Under the pieces are notes generated by a model that ran no database searches, was not told the DNA's origin, and saw only the letters and a list, made by a program, of their open reading frames with translations. From Sphingobacteriales bacterium (GTDB lineage Bacteria > Bacteroidota > Bacteroidia > Chitinophagales > Chitinophagaceae), in contig SEFT01000009.1 in NCBI GenBank assembly GCA_004144175.1, forward strand, positions 108,876-172,875: 64,000 bases of DNA, in the 5' to 3' direction. Every line of letters starts with the position of its first letter. The first letter of the stretch is position 1. Shown here piece after piece: positions 16,933-27,300 of the stretch. Position numbers and translations under genes: made by a program.

Positions 16933-17781
16933 CTACTCATCATCTTCGTCATCATCTTTGCTGTCTTTGCTGTTACGACGTGCATCATCGCTGGCATCCA
17001 TATTACCACCACCGCTACGATGACGGCGAGAGAATTTACCGCAGCCAATGTTTTTGGTGATCGTCAGGTTGAACTGCTGACCAAATGTGAATGCAAATGA
17101 ATTGCTGTGGTCAGGACGCAGGTCCATGAATGGGTTCAATTGATTTGTAGTAGTATTGTTGATACCCATGTTACCTGCTTCGTAGCTCAGGTTGCGGTAT
17201 TTGATACCACCAAAGCCAAAGTTAAGCGCCCAGCCTTTATGAACATTGATAGCAAAAGCAGGGAAGATCTCAGCTTGCAGACCTTCGTAGTCACCATTGG
17301 TCATGATGTCTCTTGCATTACCTGTTACAGGGTCAAAACCCGGCTCTATCATTTCGATATCGCCTGCAACATAACCTGCGTTTACCTGACCGTAAACAGA
17401 GAACAATGTGCTGAGGTACTTTGTGTAACGGAAGAATGCACCCAGGTTCCACTCATCGTTTTCGTAGCTGGTCTTACCCAGTGGCATATTCATATGCGTA
17501 CGGTTTTCGAGCCACTCAGTCTTTACACTGGCGTATCCGCCCTGCAGGCCGACAGTCATATTCCTGTTGAACTGGTAACCAATGCCCGGAGCAATATGAT
17601 AATTGATTGTATTTACGTCAACATCTGTCCATGGCTTGGTAATAGATGGTGCATTACTTTTGGTAGAATTGTTATTATCGAAATTGAGACCAGCGCTTCC
17701 GTAAACAAGGATGCTGTTCTTTTGAGCGTCAGCTGCCGTTATTGAAGTAACAGCCAACAATGCAAGGATCAATTTTTTCAT
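16933..17781 (-). CDS. Outer-membrane beta-barrel protein
   Basis: 282 residues. The ATG at 17781 is chosen because MKKLILALLAVTSITAADAQ is a clean signal peptide; a start eight codons upstream would bury it. The rest alternates short beta strands (YHIAPGIGYQFNRNMTVGLQ, GAFFRYTKYLSTLFSVYGQV) as in small porin-like barrels. The end is highly charged (KDSKDDDEDDE), unusual for a barrel protein, where a terminal aromatic strand is expected. It may be periplasm-facing or a misfit tail. Function unknown. Confidence 0.8.
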   Translation of the reverse strand: MKKLILALLAVTSITAADAQKNSILVYGSAGLNFDNNNSTKSNAPSITKPWTDVDVNTINYHIAPGIGYQFNRNMTVGLQGGYASVKTEWLENRTHMNMPLGKTSYENDEWNLGAFFRYTKYLSTLFSVYGQVNAGYVAGDIEMIEPGFDPVTGNARDIMTNGDYEGLQAEIFPAFAINVHKGWALNFGFGGIKYRNLSYEAGNMGINNTTTNQLNPFMDLRPDHSNSFAFTFGQQFNLTITKNIGCGKFSRRHRSGGGNMDASDDARRNSKDSKDDDEDDE

Positions 17782-17802
17782 AAATCGTGTGTTGATTATG
17801 GA

Positions 17803-17834
17803 CAAATGTATGTTCTATAATTATTTAATGCAAT
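17803..17834 (-). promoter_or_regulatory. Promoter of outer-membrane barrel gene
   Basis: Minus strand ATTG (17834-17831), 20 nt, TACATTTG (17810-17803). The -7 element is a perfect TAnnTTTG match ending 21 nt before the start codon, so the leader would be only about 15 nt. Confidence 0.55.
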
Positions 17835-17969
17835 AGAGAGGCGAATTTATATGGTATTTTCTATGAAGTCAATAGCATCAGCAAAAAAACATTGTTTCCG
17901 TTTAAATAGGAGCACGTCATGTTACAGTGTATGACGACATGTAACTACTGCCAGGCAATGCATTTATGT

Positions 17970-17977
17970 TATATTTG
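17970..17977 (+). promoter_or_regulatory. -7 element upstream of GH5 gene
   Basis: TATATTTG matches TAnnTTTG, 54 nt before the GH5 start codon. No good -33 TTTG is visible at the expected spacing. Confidence 0.35.
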
Positions 17978-18031
17978 AGGCTTCAATATTGCGTCCGTCC
18001 GCGTATATGTACCCCTTAAAAAATTCACCCG

Positions 18032-19627
18032 ATGGTAATTTCCCGTCTTTCGACATCCGTTCAAAAATTTATGCTCACAACCGCGCTATGCGCGCTTGCG
18101 GGTAGTGCGACCCCTATATATGGGCAGCAGCAGGGCGAGATAATATATTCGAACGACTTTAGCGTAAGAAAGAAAGACCTGCGCAGGGATGGTTTTAAAG
18201 GTAAGTACAACATACAGGATGCCGAAGGAAGTAAGGTGATCCACATCCAGTCAAAAAGCACTAAGAAGCAAACCATATCGCTTCCTTTAGACATCAATCA
18301 GATAAGGGGAAAGACAATTTCGGTACGTGCCCGCGTAAAGGCCGAAAATGTGACGGAGCCGGAATATGCCTATAACGGGATAAAGATGATGCTACAGTCG
18401 CGGCTTCCCTGGGAAACCCGCTATCCGCAGGCAGAATTACCGAGAGGTAGTTTTAGCTGGCGGAATGTGAGCTTTAAAACCTTTATACCGACCGAAACAG
18501 AAGAATGCAACCTGGTACTGGGGCTCGAACAAAGCTTGGGTGATGTGTGGTTTGACAACCTGGAGATCCGTGCCGATGGCGTCCTGCAAAAAGCTCAGCC
18601 GGCAACAATGATTACACCGGCCTACAAAGGGCATTCGTTGCCCAGGCTCAGAGGTGCCATGATACCACCGCTTGCTACTGCCGATGATCTGAAAACTTTA
18701 TCGTCGTGGGGTGCCAACCTGGTACGCTGGCAGCTTACCTGGAGCGGTTTTCCACGTTCGTATGCAGATACTGCTACGGTAGCGTCCTATACGAAATGGC
18801 TAAACGGCCTGCTCGACCATGTAGAAACAATGATGCCTTTATGCAGGCAGCTGGGCCTCAAAGTAGTTTTGGACCTTCATACCTTGCCGGGTGGCGTTAC
18901 CGACGCGAGAGTATCGGGCAGTGATATGCGGCTTTTTAAGGATGTGGCTTGGCAGCAAACCTTTCTGAACATATGGGCTACAATAGCGGAGCGTTTCAAA
19001 AATGAACCTGCCATATGGGGTTACGACCTGGCGAACGAACCCAGTGAGGGCGTGGTACCCGATGGTGTGATGACATGGCAGCAGTTAGCCACCGCCGCTG
19101 CGCAAGCCATCCGCAACATAGATACGACGCATACTATAATAGTGGAAGGGAATATCGGGGCAGAGCCCATCGGCCTCAATATGCTGACACCAATACCAGT
19201 AAAAGGTGTAGTGTACAGCATACATATGTATAACCCCTTCGAATTTACCCACCAAGCCATATGGGATAATCAGCCGGCAAAGATCAGCTATCCCGGTACT
19301 ATCGACGGCCGCGTTTGGGACAAACAAATGTTGCGCCGCTTTTTGCAAATGACGCGCGACTGGCAGTACACGCACAATGCGCACATTTTTGTAGGCGAAT
19401 TTGGAGCTATAAGATGGGCACCAAACGAAAGTGCTTACAACTACCTTAAAGAATGCATAGAGTTATTTGAAGAATATGGTTGGGACTGGACCTACCACGC
19501 CTTCAGGGAATTTGATGGATGGAGTGTGGAACACACTACCGACCGTACTAACACCAATAGATCGGAACCTCCGACCAAAAGGCAACAGCTAATGATGGAC
19601 TGGTTTGGCAAAAACCAAAAGCCCTAA
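18032..19627 (+). CDS. Secreted glycoside hydrolase family 5 enzyme
   Basis: 531 residues. The signal peptide is in the first 33 residues (LTTALCALAGSATPIYGQ). Residues about 35-180 form a carbohydrate-binding-like beta domain (FSVRKKDLRRDGFKGKYN, VWFDNLEI). The GH5 barrel follows: WGANLVRWQL, LGLKVVLDLHTLPGG, the acid/base glutamate in DLANEP near residue 337, YSIHMYNPFEFTHQ, and the nucleophile glutamate in VGEFGAIRW near 455. No T9SS sorting domain is present, so it is probably periplasmic or exported by another route. Endoglucanase or mannanase activity is possible; substrate undetermined. Confidence 0.85.
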   Translation: MVISRLSTSVQKFMLTTALCALAGSATPIYGQQQGEIIYSNDFSVRKKDLRRDGFKGKYNIQDAEGSKVIHIQSKSTKKQTISLPLDINQIRGKTISVRARVKAENVTEPEYAYNGIKMMLQSRLPWETRYPQAELPRGSFSWRNVSFKTFIPTETEECNLVLGLEQSLGDVWFDNLEIRADGVLQKAQPATMITPAYKGHSLPRLRGAMIPPLATADDLKTLSSWGANLVRWQLTWSGFPRSYADTATVASYTKWLNGLLDHVETMMPLCRQLGLKVVLDLHTLPGGVTDARVSGSDMRLFKDVAWQQTFLNIWATIAERFKNEPAIWGYDLANEPSEGVVPDGVMTWQQLATAAAQAIRNIDTTHTIIVEGNIGAEPIGLNMLTPIPVKGVVYSIHMYNPFEFTHQAIWDNQPAKISYPGTIDGRVWDKQMLRRFLQMTRDWQYTHNAHIFVGEFGAIRWAPNESAYNYLKECIELFEEYGWDWTYHAFREFDGWSVEHTTDRTNTNRSEPPTKRQQLMMDWFGKNQKP

Positions 19628-19660
19628 ACTTCAAAACACTCGTTGTTTAGAACCCTAAGG

Positions 19661-20173
19661 CTATTTAAACCAGGAGCTGTATTTGACATAGTTATTAGCT
19701 ATGCGTTCTACTTCGCCTTTTAATAGCTCAGGGCTGATATCCTTTACCTTTTTTGCGGGAACTCCGGCAAATATGCTGCCTGCCGGTACGTCAGTACCTT
19801 CGAGCACTACAGCGCCTGCGGCTATGATGCTATTGCTGCCTATCTTAACATTGTCCATCACAATAGCGCCCATACCTATCAGTACATTGTCTTGTACCGT
19901 ACAGCCATGTACTATGGCATTATGGCCAATAGACACGTTATTGCCAAGAATGGTTTTAGTTTTCTCGTAGGTGCAGTGTATGCATGCACCATCCTGTACA
20001 TTCACCTTATTGCCCATGCGGATGCTGTTGACGTCTCCCCTAACTACAGCGTTGAACCATACGCTGCATTCCGAACCCATGACCACATCGCCAACGATGG
20101 TGGCATTTGGGGCTACGAAACAGTCTTCGGGTATCTCGGGAGAAATCCCGTTTACAGGCAATATAACTGGCAT
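19661..20173 (-). CDS. Gamma-carbonic anhydrase family hexapeptide-repeat protein
   Basis: 170-residue left-handed beta-helix protein with repeated hexapeptides (IVGDVVMG, VLIGMGAIV, IIAAGAVV) and the usual C-terminal helix. Candidate zinc histidines are in CIHCTY, IGHNA and IVHG. It resembles the YrdA/PaaY/CaiE group, of which many are carbonic anhydrases and others have unknown substrates. Its start lies 6 nt after the stop of the membrane-protein gene upstream, so they share a transcript. Confidence 0.88.
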   Translation of the reverse strand: MPVILPVNGISPEIPEDCFVAPNATIVGDVVMGSECSVWFNAVVRGDVNSIRMGNKVNVQDGACIHCTYEKTKTILGNNVSIGHNAIVHGCTVQDNVLIGMGAIVMDNVKIGSNSIIAAGAVVLEGTDVPAGSIFAGVPAKKVKDISPELLKGEVERIANNYVKYSSWFK

Positions 20174-20179
20174 AACTTA

Positions 20180-21634
20180 TCAATTTTTAAAATAACGGGC
20201 ATTCATAACCTCCCCTAACTTTCTTCTGTGTTCGAACAGTACTTTCAACGTAACCAGTATCACCACAGATAAAAGAGGCAATACAGGGAGCAGGTATCTT
20301 GGCATAAACCAGCTGGCATACAGCGTAAGGAGATAATAAACAATTATGAAGCCACTGAAAACTACTATAAGATTTACAGGCAGCAAGCCTTTAAACTCTT
20401 TTCTAAAAAGGAAAATACAAACGACGCATGCAGCAAATAACAAAAGCCTGATCTGATACAATTGTAGATTTATTGCGTTTATATGGTCTTTGTATATCTG
20501 TTTGCGGCAAACAAAATCCTCGTTACGCAGATGATAGTGCTGAAGCGCTACCTCATCAAGCACAGGATGAATATAATAATCCGACATTTCGCCGTCGTGA
20601 GGCTCTATCAGGGTACTGATGTTCGGAACGATAAAAGACATCAGGAATTCATACGGGAAATTTTTTTGGATGTACTTGCCATATCTGTCGAACTTAGGGG
20701 CTACTACATACATAGATCTGAACCAGTTTTGCTCATCAATGCCGTGCTGGTTGATGCTGTCTTCGGCCTTTTGCCTGTATACATGCAGCGGGCTTTTACC
20801 CTCCCACATATAACCGGAGCCAACTCCATGAACTATGAATGCGCCGCTTTCCTGGTAAGATTTAAAAAAAGTGTGAAGCTCTCTTATCTCGGGGTCGGAT
20901 ATAAAGCGCGCATCTATATTGATCCTCGGAACAGCGTAGAGCGCATTATTGGCTTGTGTCCACCCTGAAAACGCAGAAGCTACGGGCACACCATATGCTT
21001 TTTCGTTTCTCTTTTTATTGATTGCTTGCAAACCCATGAATACACCTACCAGGAGCAGCGCATTGACTGCCTGTATCCATAAACTTCTTCTGGTTGCTAA
21101 AAATAATGCAAGTATTGAGAAGAACGGATAGAACAAAGCTATATGCCTTGTTTCTATACAGCAGTAGATAACCAGCAAATGCGCTACAAAGAACAGATAA
21201 TTGCCCTTGCGGATATAAAAAGCCAGGGTAGCGATGTATAGAAAGGTAAGCGAAGAAAATATGGAGTCGCTTAAGATATTAATGGCATTATACAGGGCAA
21301 CAGGCTCCAGTAACAGCACTACACCCAATATGTAATAAAACAATCCGTTCATTTTTACGAATTGCTTTACCGCCTGCAACAGCACATAAACCGCCACAAA
21401 GTGAAAAGCAAACTGAACCCAGACAACAAAGTTTAGCCCTGGCCTTATATCATGAAAGAATGTAAGGAACTCGGAATACCCGATAGGGCGCATGCCCGGG
21501 TATTTCTTGATGCTTTTTACTATGTAATAGTTACTATCCCACGACACTTGCGGCATGGGGTAGCAATAACGCATGACGACAACGCTTACTGAATAAGTAA
21601 TGAACAGTAAGAGATCGTTTAAGTACTTCTTCAT
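20180..21634 (-). CDS. Polytopic membrane protein, GT-C glycosyltransferase-like
   Basis: 484 residues with about ten hydrophobic segments and a soluble portion around residues 210-370. WDSNYYIV in the first periplasmic loop and PRYLLPVLPLLSVV near the C-terminus resemble GT-C-type sugar transferases. There is no strong family signature. It sits between a GT2 gene (46 bp upstream) and the gamma-carbonic anhydrase gene on the minus strand, so a glycan role is plausible but inferred. Confidence 0.6.
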   Translation of the reverse strand: MKKYLNDLLLFITYSVSVVVMRYCYPMPQVSWDSNYYIVKSIKKYPGMRPIGYSEFLTFFHDIRPGLNFVVWVQFAFHFVAVYVLLQAVKQFVKMNGLFYYILGVVLLLEPVALYNAINILSDSIFSSLTFLYIATLAFYIRKGNYLFFVAHLLVIYCCIETRHIALFYPFFSILALFLATRRSLWIQAVNALLLVGVFMGLQAINKKRNEKAYGVPVASAFSGWTQANNALYAVPRINIDARFISDPEIRELHTFFKSYQESGAFIVHGVGSGYMWEGKSPLHVYRQKAEDSINQHGIDEQNWFRSMYVVAPKFDRYGKYIQKNFPYEFLMSFIVPNISTLIEPHDGEMSDYYIHPVLDEVALQHYHLRNEDFVCRKQIYKDHINAINLQLYQIRLLLFAACVVCIFLFRKEFKGLLPVNLIVVFSGFIIVYYLLTLYASWFMPRYLLPVLPLLSVVILVTLKVLFEHRRKLGEVMNARYFKN

Positions 21635-21679
21635 CGTCGTGTGTTAATGAATGGCACCCAACATCAATAAGCCGATGCG

Positions 21680-22399
21680 TTATTTTTTAAACAGGTTGTA
21701 CTTAAGAATGCAGTAAATAGCGCGAAAACCGTCTTTCCAGCCAATCTTTTTACCTTCTTCGTATGTACGGCCGTAATAAGAAATACCTACCTCGTATATC
21801 CTTACTTTAGGGATACGCGATATCCTGGCGGTAACCTCCGGCTCAAAGCCAAACCTTTTCTCTTCCAGTTTTATGCTCTGGATGGTCTCACGCTTAAAAA
21901 CCTTATAGCAGGTTTCCATATCCGTAAGGTTAAGGTTTGTAAACATGTTAGACAATGTGGTGAGCCATCTGTTACCAATAGAGTGCCAGAAGAACAGGAT
22001 ACGGTGAGGCTTACCGCCAATAAAACGGGAACCATAAACAACATCCGCTACGTCTTCCAACAGCGGCTTCAGCAATATATTGTATTCTTCAGGATCGTAC
22101 TCGAGATCAGCATCTTGTATAATAACGAATCTGCCGGTAGCATGATCGATACCTGTATGCAGAGCCGCTCCTTTACCTTTATTTACCTCATGCTTATAAT
22201 AAGTAATGGGTAAGTCGGGATTTTCAGACTTATATTTCTGAATAGCTTCTTCAGTATTGTCTTTTGAACAATCATTTACAATGATCACTTCCTTCTCAAG
22301 GCCTCCGATCAGGTTTACAGCCTTTACTTTGTTCAAGATAAAATGAATAGTACGGCCCTCATTATAGGCAGGTATTACTATAGATAGCTTCCCGGACAT
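21680..22399 (-). CDS. Family 2 glycosyltransferase (dolichyl-phosphate-sugar synthase-like)
   Basis: 239-residue GT-A enzyme. It shows [26 protein letters not shown], the DxD-like [14 protein letters not shown], and the later MEMT-type region [13 protein letters not shown]. There are no membrane segments. It resembles enzymes that make polyprenyl-phosphate sugars, which GT-C membrane proteins like its downstream neighbour use as donors. Confidence 0.85.
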   Translation of the reverse strand: MSGKLSIVIPAYNEGRTIHFILNKVKAVNLIGGLEKEVIIVNDCSKDNTEEAIQKYKSENPDLPITYYKHEVNKGKGAALHTGIDHATGRFVIIQDADLEYDPEEYNILLKPLLEDVADVVYGSRFIGGKPHRILFFWHSIGNRWLTTLSNMFTNLNLTDMETCYKVFKRETIQSIKLEEKRFGFEPEVTARISRIPKVRIYEVGISYYGRTYEEGKKIGWKDGFRAIYCILKYNLFKK

Positions 22400-22498
22400 T
22401 ATACTTTATTGTATGTCTTAGTGTTAGAGAAGCTGCAAAACTACGATTCTTTTCAATTGTTTGGATAATATTCGTACAGCATAAGGCAATCATTTGCT

Positions 22499-22506
22499 TA
22501 TTTTTG
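22499..22506 (+). promoter_or_regulatory. -7 element upstream of thyA
   Basis: TATTTTTG matches TAnnTTTG, 19 nt before the thyA start codon; no matching -33 box at the usual distance. It would yield a leader of only about 12 nt. Confidence 0.4.
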
Positions 22507-22525
22507 CCCATAACAGATAAATGCG

Positions 22526-23320
22526 ATGCAGGAATATCACGCTTTGCTACAGCACATACTAGACCATGGAGTATCCAAAAGCGACCGTACCGGTACAGGT
22601 ACTATCAGTGTCTTCGGCTACCAGATGAGATTTGACCTGGAGAAAGGCTTTCCGCTCGTAACTACCAAAAAGTTGCATCTGAAGTCTATTGTACATGAGT
22701 TGCTGTGGTTCCTGAGGGGAGAAACGAATATTGCCTACCTGAAGGAAAACGGTGTAAGCATCTGGGATGAATGGGCAAACGAAAATGGAGACCTTGGCCC
22801 GGTCTATGGCCATCAATGGCGTAGCTGGACCGGAGCTGACGGAACTACCTACGACCAGATAAAGGATGTGCTCCACCAGCTAAAAACAAACCCGGACAGC
22901 AGGCGCATGATCGTGAATGCATGGAATGTAGCCGACTTGCCCAAAATGGCGCTTAGCCCCTGTCATGCGCTTTTCCAGTTCTATGTGGCCAACGGAAAGC
23001 TAAGCTGCCAGCTGTATCAGCGGAGCGCTGATGTGTTCCTGGGTGTGCCTTTTAATATTGCTTCGTATGCACTGCTTACTATGATGATGGCCCAGGTTTG
23101 CGATCTGCAACCGGGTGAATTCATACATACATTTGGCGACGCTCACTTATACAATAACCATATTGAGCAGACAAAGCTTCAACTTACAAGGGAGCCTTTT
23201 CCTTTACCTACAATGAGGGTCAACCCGGCTGTTAAGGATCTTTTCTCGTTCCGGTTTGAAGATTTTACGCTGGAAAATTATCAGTCTCATCCCCACATCA
23301 AAGCGCCGGTAGCGGTTTAA
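22526..23320 (+). CDS. thyA: Thymidylate synthase
   Basis: 264 residues, the same length as E. coli ThyA. It methylates dUMP with methylene-tetrahydrofolate. The catalytic cysteine is in [11 protein letters not shown] near residue 146. SDRTGTGT at the N-terminus binds phosphate, and [20 protein letters not shown] and [12 protein letters not shown] are present. It is followed 13 nt later by folA, which recycles the dihydrofolate it produces: a classic pair. Confidence 0.98.
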   Translation: MQEYHALLQHILDHGVSKSDRTGTGTISVFGYQMRFDLEKGFPLVTTKKLHLKSIVHELLWFLRGETNIAYLKENGVSIWDEWANENGDLGPVYGHQWRSWTGADGTTYDQIKDVLHQLKTNPDSRRMIVNAWNVADLPKMALSPCHALFQFYVANGKLSCQLYQRSADVFLGVPFNIASYALLTMMMAQVCDLQPGEFIHTFGDAHLYNNHIEQTKLQLTREPFPLPTMRVNPAVKDLFSFRFEDFTLENYQSHPHIKAPVAV

Positions 23321-23333
23321 ATAGTTTAGCTTA

Positions 23334-23840
23334 ATGATGATATCTGCCATTGTAGCCATTTCCGAAAACTACGCCATAGGTAAGGATAACCAATTGCCCT
23401 GGCATCTTCCTGAAGATCTTAAGTTCTTCAAGCGGACAACAATGGGGAAACCTGTTATCATGGGCCGCAAGACCTATGACTCTATGGGGAAACCATTGAA
23501 GGGCCGGCTCAATATTGTCATATCCAGGCAAAAAGATGTAACACTGCCGGAAGGAGTATTGCTATATGAGAGCCTCGATGTGGCAATACAAAGGGTAGAA
23601 GAAGAAAATACGGATGAGGTATTTATCATAGGCGGCGGTCAGATATTTGAGCTATCGATGGAGTTGCTGGATACATTGTACCTTACCAAAGTGAATACTG
23701 TGATAGAAGATGCCAGCGCCTATTTTCCGCATGTAGATCATAGCCACTGGAAGCTGACATGGGAAGAAGCACATGAAGCGGATGAGAAACATCAATTTGC
23801 CTATACCTTCCAGAAGTGGGAGCGTGTAAAAGAGATCTGA
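23334..23840 (+). CDS. folA: Dihydrofolate reductase
   Basis: 168 residues. Reduces dihydrofolate to tetrahydrofolate with NADPH. Active-site and cofactor motifs are QLPWHLPEDLKFFK (with the catalytic acidic residue), GRKTYDSMGKPLKGR, and IIGGGQIFE. Preceded by thyA on the same transcript. Its TGA overlaps the ATG of the next gene (TGATG). Confidence 0.97.
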   Translation: MMISAIVAISENYAIGKDNQLPWHLPEDLKFFKRTTMGKPVIMGRKTYDSMGKPLKGRLNIVISRQKDVTLPEGVLLYESLDVAIQRVEEENTDEVFIIGGGQIFELSMELLDTLYLTKVNTVIEDASAYFPHVDHSHWKLTWEEAHEADEKHQFAYTFQKWERVKEI

Positions 23841-24241
23841 TGACTCTTCATTCCGTTACCGAATATCTTAAATACAGGCTTATTGCCAAAGGGAGGCATG
23901 GCACCCATTCTCCATTTGTATATCAACTTGTAGACGAATGCCTGCTTGTTTGTAACGGTCAATCATTAGAAAAAAAACTGATCGCATACTTTAATAATAA
24001 CATTCTGATATTGCCTGCAAGTACAGGACCTGAGCAATGGAAGGATGCTATTTCAGTAGATCGACCGGAACAGATCATCCTTGTACCTGGCATTCATAAA
24101 ACAATTGATCGTACCAATAGCTGGATATTGCTGGCAAATGATCCTGCCACAAAAATGAGTATCGATCTTTTCGACTACGGATTGTTGATATCAAGAATAC
24201 AATTCAAAGAGAAACAACACTTTACGTTGAAGTACTGCTGA
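23840..24241 (+). CDS. Shortened class I methyltransferase relative (internal deletion)
   Basis: 133 residues from ATG 23840. The N-terminus (YLKYRLIAKGRHGTHSPFVY) and the C-terminus (IDLFDYGLLISRIQFKEKQH, then FTLKY) match the two ends of a Bacteroidota family of class I SAM-dependent methyltransferases of about 250 residues. The SAM-binding middle (ELGTSxG type) is absent. The protein is too short for a Rossmann methyltransferase and is probably a decaying gene or a reduced non-catalytic form. The frame is intact and translationally coupled to folA. Confidence 0.65.
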   Translation: MTLHSVTEYLKYRLIAKGRHGTHSPFVYQLVDECLLVCNGQSLEKKLIAYFNNNILILPASTGPEQWKDAISVDRPEQIILVPGIHKTIDRTNSWILLANDPATKMSIDLFDYGLLISRIQFKEKQHFTLKYC

Positions 24242-24319
24242 TATCAACGTCGATCCTATAGCCTCTCTTCAAATCACATAGCATAATTCGGTATATTGCC
24301 TGCTCTAAAAATCCTTAAA

Positions 24320-27300
24320 ATGAGCAAAACGTATTCCATCTATCTTACGTTACTTCTTCTATCGTCCACCCACATTCAGGCTTTCGCGAAGGACAATAAG
24401 TTGATAGAACGAGAGAAAGCCTCTCTCTCGCTCATTGAAAATAAAGGCCAGGTCACAGACCAGTACCGAGTACCAAGAGCCGACATCGACTTCAAGCTAG
24501 GCACTGCCGGCATGAACATTTTTATAGGCGATGCGGCTATACACTATCAGTGGGTAAAAAATAAACCTCGGCAACTTCCAGTACAAGCAACTGCTGAATG
24601 TGAAATGTACCGCATGGATGTGATACTGATGGGAGCCAATAAGCATGCACAAATAATAAGGGAGGAGCCACACGCCTACTATGAGAACTACCATACCTCA
24701 GCCTACAAAGGCACTGCAGCATCTTTTAATAAGATTATTTACAAGAATGTTTATCCTCTTATCGATTGGGTACTATATACAGACAATGAGCAACTGAAGT
24801 ATGATTTTATAGTACATCCCGGCGGAAACCCTAAGGATATCAAGTTGCAATACAAAGGTGCTACCTCTATGGGTATGGAAGACGGAGCAGCGCTGGCAGC
24901 TACCCCCCTAGGTATAATAAAAGAACACAAGCCATACTCCTACGATGCAGTAACAAAGCAGGAAGTGCCATCGTCTTTCCACTTGGAAGGAAATACACTG
25001 GCATTCAATATATCGGGCAACAGCGAGCATGATATCGTTATCGATCCCGTACTTCAGTGGGCTACCTACTACAATGGTATGACGGGCACTATCGTATTGG
25101 ATGTCGCTGTCAATAAAACGGATGACGCTTATATCTGCGGGTTTACGCCAAATACCACCAACATTGCCACTACCGGTGCTCATCAAACCACCTATGGCGG
25201 CGGTAGCCTCGATGCATTTGTTGCCAAATTTAATACAACAGGCAGCCGCTTATGGGCTACCTACTATGGCGGCACCGGTATGGATCATTTCGCAACTGTA
25301 GCTGTAGATACTTCGGGCGACATTTTATTATGCGGGGAAACTTATAGTACATCGGGAGTAACCACATCGGGTGCGCACAAGACTACTTATTCGGACGATG
25401 GAGATGTGATGCTCGTGAAAATGAACAGCAGCGGTGGCGTCATGTGGGGTACATACTTCGGAGGTACAGGGCGTGAAACAGGGCGGATTGCACTTGACCA
25501 GTCCAATAATGTTTACCTATCCGGGTTAACAAAAAGCACTACAGGCATAGCTACCAGCGGTGCCTATAAAGCCAGCATTAGTGGTAGCAGCGATGCATAC
25601 ATTGCCAGGTTCAGCCCTTCAGGCTCTTTATTATGGGCGTCCTATTTTGGTGGCACCGGCGATGACGAATCACAAACCATAGATTGCGATAACGCCGGCA
25701 ACACCTACATTGCCGGTGGCACCTATGGCGATGCAACAGGCCTTGCTACTTCGGGTGCGCACCAACCGGCACAGGGCGCGGCTCTGGCCAATTTTACTGA
25801 CGGTTTTCTATGCAAGTGGAGTAATACCGGAAGTCTGTTATGGTCAACTTATTATGGCGGTAGGAACTTTGACCAGGTTTATGGCGTAGCCTGCGATGCC
25901 AGTGGTAGTAATGTATATATGGTAGGCACTAGTCGCAGCGCTAATAATATAGCAACTGCTGGCAGCCATCAGACTACGGTCGATACTGCTCAAAACCATG
26001 CTTTCCTTGCAAAATTCAACTCATCAGGAGTAAGGCAGTGGGGAACCTACTTTGCCGGCAACCTGGATGAAGAGCCGCGCTCTATTGATGTTGCTGCAAA
26101 CGGAAATATATTGTTCAGCAGTTTTACCTATAGTTCATCGGGCATTGCTACACCAGGTAGCCATAAGACCTCACGGACAGGATCGAGCGACTATTTTATA
26201 GCGGAGTTCACACCTGCCGGCTTCCGTAACTGGGCCAGTTACTTTGGCGGCGATAGCTACGAATACCTGACTGCAGGTACTGGCAGCAGCCGTATAGGCG
26301 GTGGCGCACTGACCACAAGCGCCTCCGGAAAAGTCTATTTTGTAGGTGGAACATATAGCAATACAGGGGTGGCAACACCCGGTGCTTTTTTGACTACCAC
26401 CGGTGCTGACGGTAGTATCAATTTATATGACGGCTTCCTTTCCAGCTGGGTTACCGATACCAGTATTACCATCGATCAGCCCTTTATCGACACCTTACTT
26501 TGCACAGGGCATACTTTCGATATACGCTACTCAACAACCGTACCCTTTAATGCAGGCAATAGCTTTACAGCGCAGCTTTCGGATGCTACGGGCAGTTTTT
26601 CGAGTCCGATCAATATCGGCTCTAAAGCAGATATCGATAGCGGCAAAATAACTGTTACGATACCTGCTACCACATTGACCGGTTCAGGTTACAGGATACG
26701 TATTGTATCTACCAACCCTGCCCGGGTATCGGACGACAATGGTATCAACATACATATCAAACCTACGCCTGCTGTCGTTGCAACCTCTAACAGTCCTCTT
26801 TGTAGCGGAGATACACTAAAACTATGGGCGAACTCGCCTGTACCGGGACCAATCAGTTATTACTGGGCAGGACCGGCTTCTTTCAGCTCTCCACTGCAAA
26901 ACCCTATTATTACGCCTGCCGCTATAATCAATTCCGGCTCTTATATCGTAGTAGCTTCTTTGAATGGCTGCTACGCAGCGGATACCGTTACTGTGCTGGT
27001 AAACATCAAACCCGATACACCTTTTGTAAGCAGTAATAGTCCTGTGTGTATAGGCGATACATTGTATCTGACTGCAAATAGCAGTACCGCCGGTGTTGTG
27101 TACGAATGGAACGGACCTATGGGCTTCTTTTCCTTGCAACCAAACCCTTACATCGCTAATATGCAAACTGTAAGAACTGGTACCTATACAGTAAAAGCTG
27201 TTCTCAACAATTGTGCATCGGCAACGGCGTCTGTAAATGTATCTGTAATAACGTGCTTCCCAGAAGAAGTAAACGATGTAGTTGCCGGGAAGGCACTAAA

